A stretch of 11,431 bases of DNA from RGIG5579 sp045531235 (lineage in GTDB: Bacteria; Bacillota; Clostridia; Oscillospirales; SIG627): assembly GCA_045531235.1 (NCBI GenBank), contig JAZSDQ010000073.1, positions 1 through 11,431 on the forward strand, written 5' to 3'. The notes below the pieces were generated by a model. That model was not told the DNA's origin, searched no databases, and was given only the letters and a program-made list of their open reading frames with translations. Position 1 is the first letter of the stretch; each line of letters begins with the position of its first letter. Made by a program: the position numbers and the translations under genes. Shown here in pieces: positions 6,273-11,431 of the stretch.

Positions 6273-8671
6273 CGTTCCAGGAATATTTAAAGGATCATAT
6301 CGTCTTTTTGGATGGCGGTATGGGTACTCTTTTGCAGGCGAAAGGACTTTTGCCCGGAGAATCACCGGAGAGATGGAATATTACCCATCCCGAGATCATC
6401 TCCGATATCCATAAAACTTATTATGATGCAGGCAGTAATGTGGTTTGCACCAATACTTTCGGTGCGAATCTTTTGAAGTTTTCCGCCGAGGAACTGGAAA
6501 AGATCGTTGAAAACGCCGTAGCAAATGCCAGGGCAGCTCGCGAAAAGAGCAGCGCTCGATCAGAAAAATTTATTGCCCTCGATATTGGACCCACGGGAAA
6601 ACTGCTAAAGCCTCTTGGTGATCTTGATTTTGAAGATGCGGTTTCCGTATTTTCCGCTACGGTAAAGCTTGGTGTAAAGTACGGTGTCGATCTGATACTG
6701 ATCGAAACCATGAATGATAGCTACGAAACCAAAGCGGCGCTCCTTGCCGCAAAAGAAAACAGCTCTCTGCCTGTTTTCGTTTCCAACGCCTATGGAGAAG
6801 ACGGAAAATTGATGACAGGCGCCTCTCCCGAAGCAATGGTTGCTCTCCTTGAGGGTATGGGAGCAGACGCCATTGGTGCCAACTGTTCTCTCGGTCCGAA
6901 AAAGCTTCGCAAGGTAGCTGAAAAACTACTGGAAAAAGCTTCGGTTCCCGTTCTTTTAAAGCCCAACGCAGGCATTCCCAAATCTGTAAACGGCAACACC
7001 GTTTTTGATGTTTCCCCCGAGGAATTTTCTGCAGAGCTTTCCGAAATCGTATCTCTTGGCGTGCGGGTAGCAGGCGGCTGCTGCGGAACAACGCCTGAAT
7101 ACATCAAAGCATTGCACGATAAATTAAAGGGTGTTTCGCCGAAGCCTGTAGAAAAAAAGAATATTACCGTAGTTTCCTCCTTCACCCATGCGTTGGAATT
7201 CGGCACAGAGCCTATCCTCATTGGAGAACGTATTAACCCCACGGGTAAAAAACGGCTGAAGGCGTCGCTTTTGGAAAACGATATGTCCTACGTCCTTTCC
7301 GAAGCCGTAAAGCAGCAGGAGAAGGGCGTGCACGTTCTTGACGTTAATGTAGGCCTTCCCGAGATCTGCGAAGCGGAAGTTTTAAAAGAAGCTGTGTGTG
7401 AATTGCAGGCAGTCGTTGATCTCCCTTTGCAGATTGATACGGCTTCTCCTTCCGCTATGGAAGCTGCGCTCCGTCGCTATAACGGAAAAGCTATGGTCAA
7501 TTCCGTAAACGGAAAAAAAGAAAGTATGGCAGCCGTGTTCCCCTTGGTCAAGAAGTACGGAGGCCTTGTAGTCGCTCTCACTTTGGATGAAAACGGCATC
7601 CCGAAAACTTGCGAGGGCAGAGTGAAGATCGCAGAAAAGATCCTTGCCACTGCCAAAGAATACGGCATTGAGAAAAAAGACATTATTTTTGATACCTTGG
7701 CTCTGACTGTCAGTGCCGATAACCATGCGGCAAACGGAACTTTAGCCGCCTTGAAAACGATCAAAAATGAGCTTGGCTGTCACACTTCTCTCGGTGTTTC
7801 CAACGTATCCTTCGGTCTTCCTGCGAGAGATGCCATCGGCAGTGTATTTTTTGCCTTAGCTCTGGAAAACGGCCTTTCCGCCGCCATTATGAATCCTTTC
7901 TCTCAAGATATGATGAAAACCTATTTCAGCTTCAAAGCCCTAAAGGGAATGGATGAAAACTGCGCATCCTATATTGCGGCGGCAGAAGGCTTTACTACAG
8001 TTGCCTCTCCCGCGGTAACGCAGGAAACGAAAAAGAGCGAAGAGGAATATCGTTCTGAGCTACAATATGCCATTGAGCACGGTCTGAAGGAAAAAGCAGG
8101 GGAGATCACAGGGGAACTTCTGTTATCTCGTTCAGGGCTTGAAATTATTCAAAATGAGATCATTCCCGCGCTCAATACCGTAGGAATCGGATTTGAAAAT
8201 AAAACCGTGTACCTTCCTCAGCTTCTGATGAGCGCAGAAGCGGCAAAATGTGCGTTTGAAGTAATAAAATCTGCTATGTCCTCTCAGGAAAACAGCTCCA
8301 AAAAGGGAACGGTAATTATTGCCACCGTGCATGGTGATATACACGATATCGGAAAGAATATTGTAAAGCTTTTATTGGAAAACTACGGCTTTGATGTCGT
8401 CGATCTTGGGAAGGATGTTCCTTCCGAACGGATCGTCGAAAAGACGGTAGAGCTGAAAGCCCCCCTTGTGGGACTCAGCGCTCTGATGACCACTACCGTT
8501 CCTGCCATGGAAAAGACCATAAAGCTTTTAAAGGAAAAAGCGCCTTGGTGCAAAACTATGGTAGGCGGCGCAGTATTGACAGAGGATTACGCGAAACAGA
8601 TCGGTGCTGATTACTATGCAAAGGACGCCATGGAAGGCGTTCGCATTGCGGAATCGTTGCTTGAAAAATAG
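6269..8671 (+). CDS. metH: Cobalamin-dependent methionine synthase, three-module form lacking activation domain
   Basis: An 800-residue cytoplasmic enzyme that transfers a methyl group from 5-methyltetrahydrofolate via cobalamin to homocysteine. Residues ~1-290 are the homocysteine-binding barrel, with zinc ligands C206 (GANCSLGP) and C271/C272 (GGCCGTTP). Residues ~315-565 are the pterin-binding barrel, starting at LIGERINPTGKKR. Residues ~590-672 are the helical cap. Residues ~678-800 are the B12-binding Rossmann domain with GDIHDIGKN, in which H692 is the expected cobalt ligand. E. coli MetH is ~1227 residues long; the ~400-residue shortfall is the activation domain, supplied here by the gene just upstream. 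The start overlaps that gene's stop (ATGA). I see no frameshift or broken motif. Confidence 0.96.
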   Translation: MTFQEYLKDHIVFLDGGMGTLLQAKGLLPGESPERWNITHPEIISDIHKTYYDAGSNVVCTNTFGANLLKFSAEELEKIVENAVANARAAREKSSARSEKFIALDIGPTGKLLKPLGDLDFEDAVSVFSATVKLGVKYGVDLILIETMNDSYETKAALLAAKENSSLPVFVSNAYGEDGKLMTGASPEAMVALLEGMGADAIGANCSLGPKKLRKVAEKLLEKASVPVLLKPNAGIPKSVNGNTVFDVSPEEFSAELSEIVSLGVRVAGGCCGTTPEYIKALHDKLKGVSPKPVEKKNITVVSSFTHALEFGTEPILIGERINPTGKKRLKASLLENDMSYVLSEAVKQQEKGVHVLDVNVGLPEICEAEVLKEAVCELQAVVDLPLQIDTASPSAMEAALRRYNGKAMVNSVNGKKESMAAVFPLVKKYGGLVVALTLDENGIPKTCEGRVKIAEKILATAKEYGIEKKDIIFDTLALTVSADNHAANGTLAALKTIKNELGCHTSLGVSNVSFGLPARDAIGSVFFALALENGLSAAIMNPFSQDMMKTYFSFKALKGMDENCASYIAAAEGFTTVASPAVTQETKKSEEEYRSELQYAIEHGLKEKAGEITGELLLSRSGLEIIQNEIIPALNTVGIGFENKTVYLPQLLMSAEAAKCAFEVIKSAMSSQENSSKKGTVIIATVHGDIHDIGKNIVKLLLENYGFDVVDLGKDVPSERIVEKTVELKAPLVGLSALMTTTVPAMEKTIKLLKEKAPWCKTMVGGAVLTEDYAKQIGADYYAKDAMEGVRIAESLLEK

Positions 8672-8692
8672 CATCATAGGGATAGAGGATCT

Positions 8693-9250
8693 ATGTTAAT
8701 TGATATTACGCTTAAAATCACCCCAAGTATGGCAAAGGAGTCGGCGGAAAACACCAATCCCTCTCTTGTAGGACACATGGGAACGCATTTTGATGTCATG
8801 GAGGAAACATTTCCTCTTTCCTACACAGAGCGTAAAGGAATTGTATTTGATGTTTCATCCGTAAAGGATCGGGATATTGAGGTAAATGACATTCCTTTTG
8901 AGGACATCAAAGAAGAAATGTTCGTAGCCTTTTATACCGGTTTTGTAGATAAAGTGCCTTACGGAACCAAAGAGTATTTTTCTACCCACCCTCAGCTTTC
9001 CTGCGATCTTGTGGAAAAACTGCTGGAAAAGAAGACTTCTATCATTGCCATTGACTGCGGAGGTATCCGCCGCGGAAAAGAACACGTGCCCATCGACCGC
9101 CATTGCGCCGAACAGGGGACTTTCGTGATTGAAAATCTTTGCCATCTGGATCGGGTACTCCAAGAGGGTGGGCGCTTCATCGCCCGAACTTTTCCCGTTC
9201 GCTATGAAGGGGTCACGGGGCTTCCGTGCCGTGTTATTGCCGAAATTTAA
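8693..9250 (+). CDS. Cyclase/kynurenine-formamidase-family metal hydrolase
   Basis: A 185-residue protein of the cyclase family (PF04199), which includes arylformamidases and polyketide cyclases that use a Zn or Mn site. The signature HMGTHFD lies at residues 28-34, and later family blocks AIDCGGIRRGKE (119-130) and FVIENLCHLDRV (144-155) are present. The canonical HxGTHxDxPxH motif is incomplete: the positions of its Pro and last His hold Met and Glu. The length is slightly short for the family, with no signal peptide. It starts 21 bases after metH with a GAGG ribosome binding site. No promoter or terminator lies between them, so it is the last gene of the methionine operon. The substrate is unknown, and true kynurenine formamidase activity is doubtful because no tryptophan-degradation gene is nearby. 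Confidence 0.8.
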   Translation: MLIDITLKITPSMAKESAENTNPSLVGHMGTHFDVMEETFPLSYTERKGIVFDVSSVKDRDIEVNDIPFEDIKEEMFVAFYTGFVDKVPYGTKEYFSTHPQLSCDLVEKLLEKKTSIIAIDCGGIRRGKEHVPIDRHCAEQGTFVIENLCHLDRVLQEGGRFIARTFPVRYEGVTGLPCRVIAEI

Positions 9251-9252
9251 AT

Positions 9253-9282
9253 AAAAGAAGCCGCCAAACGGCGGCTTTTTTT
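9253..9282. terminator. Bidirectional terminator between the methionine operon and the convergent ceramidase-like gene
   Basis: AAGCCGCC (9258-9265) pairs with GGCGGCTT (9270-9277) around an AAAC loop. The stem extends through a G-T pair and four A-T pairs on the outside. A run of T follows on the plus strand and a T-rich tail on the minus strand, so it can serve both convergent units. Confidence 0.88.
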
Positions 9283-10807
9283 ATTGCCTGTTTTTCATTT
9301 CATTTAGTGCGATAAGGGTTTTTTCTACAATGATCTGCCCCGCTTCGGGAGTAACGAGATTATCGTAAATGCTGGCGCCAAATCCTCTGCCCTCTACGGC
9401 ACGCTCTGTGGGAAGGTAGCTTCCGTTATCCCGATTTGGTTGAGCGGTAAGCTGAATGACAAAGGTTTGAATAAAGGGGCTTCTTGCTTGCAGTCTGTGC
9501 TGATAATCCTGAAACAGTTCAAACTGATTGGAAGCAAAAGCGATGGGGCCCAAGGCTACTATGTGTGTTTCCATGGGAAGCATCGGATCTTTTTGTATGT
9601 CCTCGTATTTGGCAATGATTTTGCGGTATCTGCCTCTGATGGACATCAGTCGGGAATTATATTCAAAATTTTCCTGAGGAGTTTTATCGGTAACGAAAGA
9701 TTCCTTCATTGCCTCCTCAAGGCCCACCTTTGCTTCCTCATAAGCAGAACGGTCAATGGGTCTGCGGGGGAGGGAAAGGTTAAGTACCTGATGGGTAAGG
9801 GGCGCGGAATAAATAATTTCTTGTTTTGCCCACTGATATACCTCGTCGAAGGCTGTACCAACTCTTTCTGCAATCTCAAAGCGATCGAGATATCGGTCTC
9901 TGTCGAGGATCGCTTCAGAAACCTTGCCGTATTTTAAGCGGTAACGACGACTTTTCGCCTCCTTGTAATGAAGCTGGCGGGGTGCCATATCACCAGCGGC
10001 GGCGCATTGAGGGAGAATGTGGATATTGCCGTATTTTTCACGGATCACTTCCCGTACCTGATGCCAATAGTCTGCTGAGTAATACAGCTCTTTTTCACTG
10101 CATTGGCTGGGGCAGGGGATATTTACAATGGCACCGGTCAGGTTTTCGTCTTTGTCAAAGGTGAACATAAAATTGACGAAAGGATCTGCGCCTGATTCGT
10201 AATGGCTGAACATGGGATCGGCGGTGTTGCCGTACATTTTCACTTTGCCGTGAACGCCGTGGGTAGAATTTTTTTCCACGCCCGGGCGAAGGGAAAGATC
10301 GTCAAAAAAGGCAACTCTTCTCTGGAAGCCTACCACCGCGAAACCGTAGCCGTAAGCAAAGCCGCCCTCCTGTCTGTTGTCATAGGCTTCTATGATACAA
10401 TCTGCAATTTTTCGGGCAATTTCGTGGCGATATTCCTCGGAAGAATCGATCTTCATATCGTCCACGGGAAAATCGTCGCCGGGGGTAATGGAAATAGAGC
10501 CGATGCCGTTTAAGTGAGAGGCGCCTGTGTGGGTGTGGGTGGCGCTCATCAGGATCTTTTCCACGGGAATTTCCGCTTTCTCCTTCTTTACAAGGGCGCG
10601 GATCTCGTCAAGAAGATAACAGCGGCAGTCGATAAAATCGCCGCTGACGAAAATTGCAATATCCTCGTTTGTTTCCATCACAAGGCAGGTCACCGTCAAA
10701 GGATCTAGGCTCCCTTTGGCAATTCTCATATAAAATTGCCCTGGCATATTTAGTGCCTTGTTTGTGGATATATCTTTGGTGCTCCAACCGATGCGCAGAA
10801 TAGACAT
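9281..10807 (-). CDS. Neutral/alkaline ceramidase-fold protein, predicted cytoplasmic
   Basis: A 508-residue protein resembling the N-terminal catalytic domain of neutral/alkaline non-lysosomal ceramidases (PF04734), which cleave the N-acyl amide of ceramide. Matching blocks are IGWSTKDIS at the start, FVSGDFID, SATHTHTG (88-95, with the expected zinc His at 91/93), AAAGDMAPR (269-277), SNQFELFQDY (426-435, with the expected Glu at 430) and NGSYLPTERA (461-470). Unlike secreted ceramidases, it has no signal peptide. The block where those enzymes carry a second zinc His reads NIPCPSQCSE, so the metal site may differ. The ATG at 10807 is chosen over the longer frame because GGGAGG lies 7 bases before it. 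It follows the M20 amidohydrolase gene by 15 bases and is surely cotranscribed with it. The substrate is unknown. Confidence 0.7.
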   Translation of the reverse strand: MSILRIGWSTKDISTNKALNMPGQFYMRIAKGSLDPLTVTCLVMETNEDIAIFVSGDFIDCRCYLLDEIRALVKKEKAEIPVEKILMSATHTHTGASHLNGIGSISITPGDDFPVDDMKIDSSEEYRHEIARKIADCIIEAYDNRQEGGFAYGYGFAVVGFQRRVAFFDDLSLRPGVEKNSTHGVHGKVKMYGNTADPMFSHYESGADPFVNFMFTFDKDENLTGAIVNIPCPSQCSEKELYYSADYWHQVREVIREKYGNIHILPQCAAAGDMAPRQLHYKEAKSRRYRLKYGKVSEAILDRDRYLDRFEIAERVGTAFDEVYQWAKQEIIYSAPLTHQVLNLSLPRRPIDRSAYEEAKVGLEEAMKESFVTDKTPQENFEYNSRLMSIRGRYRKIIAKYEDIQKDPMLPMETHIVALGPIAFASNQFELFQDYQHRLQARSPFIQTFVIQLTAQPNRDNGSYLPTERAVEGRGFGASIYDNLVTPEAGQIIVEKTLIALNEMKNRQ

Positions 10808-10822
10808 ATTACGTCCTCCCAA

Positions 10823-11431
10823 TTATTGAATGTTGATCTTAACCGTGTTGTCTTCGGCGTATTCGATGCGGTCACCGGAGGTGGAAAGGCTATCCATAAA
10901 TGTAAGATATGCTTCCTTAGATGGGAACAGCGGCTTATATTCTTCAATTACTTTTTTTGCACGCTTTCCATCATTGGAGAGAAGAAGATAAAGCATACCG
11001 AGCTGCAACTTTGCGCTGCCTACGCAAGCGGCAACGGGGTCTGCGATTCGGTAGTCACTGCCGTGGCTTCGTCCGGTAGCTCCTGCGGCGTGAGGATGTA
11101 TTACGGGCATTACACAGCTTAAATCGCCCATATCGGTGCTTCCCGAGCCAAAGCGATCGGTGAGCTTGAATTCGTATTCCGGAATGGCAAGGGCTGCCGC
11201 ATCTGCGGTGAGCTGCCGCATATTTTCATCATTGTTCAAAGGTGCATAACCGGGAGAATCAATGATCTCAATATTGGTACCAAGAGAGAGGGCCGCGCCG
11301 ATGAGGGCCTGATTGACCTTCTGATTTTCCTGACAAATAGCTTCGAAGCTCTTTCCTCTGATATAGCTTTCCAAAACAGCCTTTTCGGGAATGGCATTGA
11401 CCATAGCACCGCCGCTTGTGATAATGGGGTG
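10823..11431 (-). CDS. M20-family amidohydrolase (AbgB/ACY1L2-like), C-terminal part (5' end outside window)
   Basis: The last 202 codons of an M20 metallo-amidohydrolase; the frame is open to the right edge, so the N-terminal metal-binding half is missing. The visible part begins with HPIITSGGAMVNAIPEKA, the dimerisation-domain block where these enzymes normally show HxxI..GG..N.IP. It then returns to the catalytic domain with GSTDMGDLS (~96-104 residues into the fragment) and IHPHAAG. These match the AbgB/ACY1L2-like group that hydrolyses N-acyl or p-aminobenzoyl amino acids and dipeptides. Its stop is 15 bases before the ceramidase-like start, so the two form an operon whose promoter lies beyond the window. 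The likely role is deacylation or amide hydrolysis in the cytoplasm, with the substrate undetermined. Confidence 0.85.
   Translation of the reverse strand, partial: HPIITSGGAMVNAIPEKAVLESYIRGKSFEAICQENQKVNQALIGAALSLGTNIEIIDSPGYAPLNNDENMRQLTADAAALAIPEYEFKLTDRFGSGSTDMGDLSCVMPVIHPHAAGATGRSHGSDYRIADPVAACVGSAKLQLGMLYLLLSNDGKRAKKVIEEYKPLFPSKEAYLTFMDSLSTSGDRIEYAEDNTVKINIQ

Overview
The window looks like ordinary chromosome from a low-to-moderate GC Firmicute, most likely a Clostridia-type anaerobe. Three things point there: the compact operons with strong AGGAGG-type ribosome binding sites, the UUCG/GAAA-type hairpin terminators followed by T runs, and a cobalamin-dependent methionine synthase whose reactivation domain is a separate protein. 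No rRNA, tRNA, transposase, integrase or CRISPR array is visible, so a species cannot be named.

Layout, left to right. (1) The C-terminal part of a sodium/proline symporter (PutP type) enters from the left edge and ends in a bidirectional terminator. (2) A short minus-strand operon follows, with a 92-residue unrecognised protein and then a GNAT acetyltransferase, driven by a clear promoter at 1463-1491. (3) A 386-base AT-rich intergenic region separates it from a divergently transcribed gene. That gene has a perfect-consensus promoter and encodes a 390-residue protein with an N-terminal CARF-like domain and a C-terminal PD-(D/E)xK-like nuclease domain. This is the Card1/Can2 (DUF1887) architecture known from type III CRISPR defence, but no cas gene or array is in the window. 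(4) aspA (aspartate ammonia-lyase) stands alone between its own promoter and terminator. (5) A four-gene operon follows: metF, a free-standing MetH reactivation-domain protein, metH (800 residues, ending after the cobalamin domain) and a cyclase/formamidase-family protein. Two of its junctions are ATGA overlaps. (6) A convergent minus-strand pair enters from the right edge: a truncated M20 amidohydrolase followed by a cytoplasmic protein with the neutral-ceramidase fold.

The metabolic logic is clear for block 5. MetF makes 5-methyltetrahydrofolate, MetH uses it through cobalamin to methylate homocysteine, and the small partner would reductively remethylate cob(II)alamin with SAM. Block 6 joins two predicted amide-bond hydrolases, suggesting breakdown of an N-acylated compound, though the substrate is unknown. 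The most unusual item is the orphan CARF nuclease. It has its own strong promoter and terminator and a Ser where the motif's usual acidic residue is expected before the lysine.
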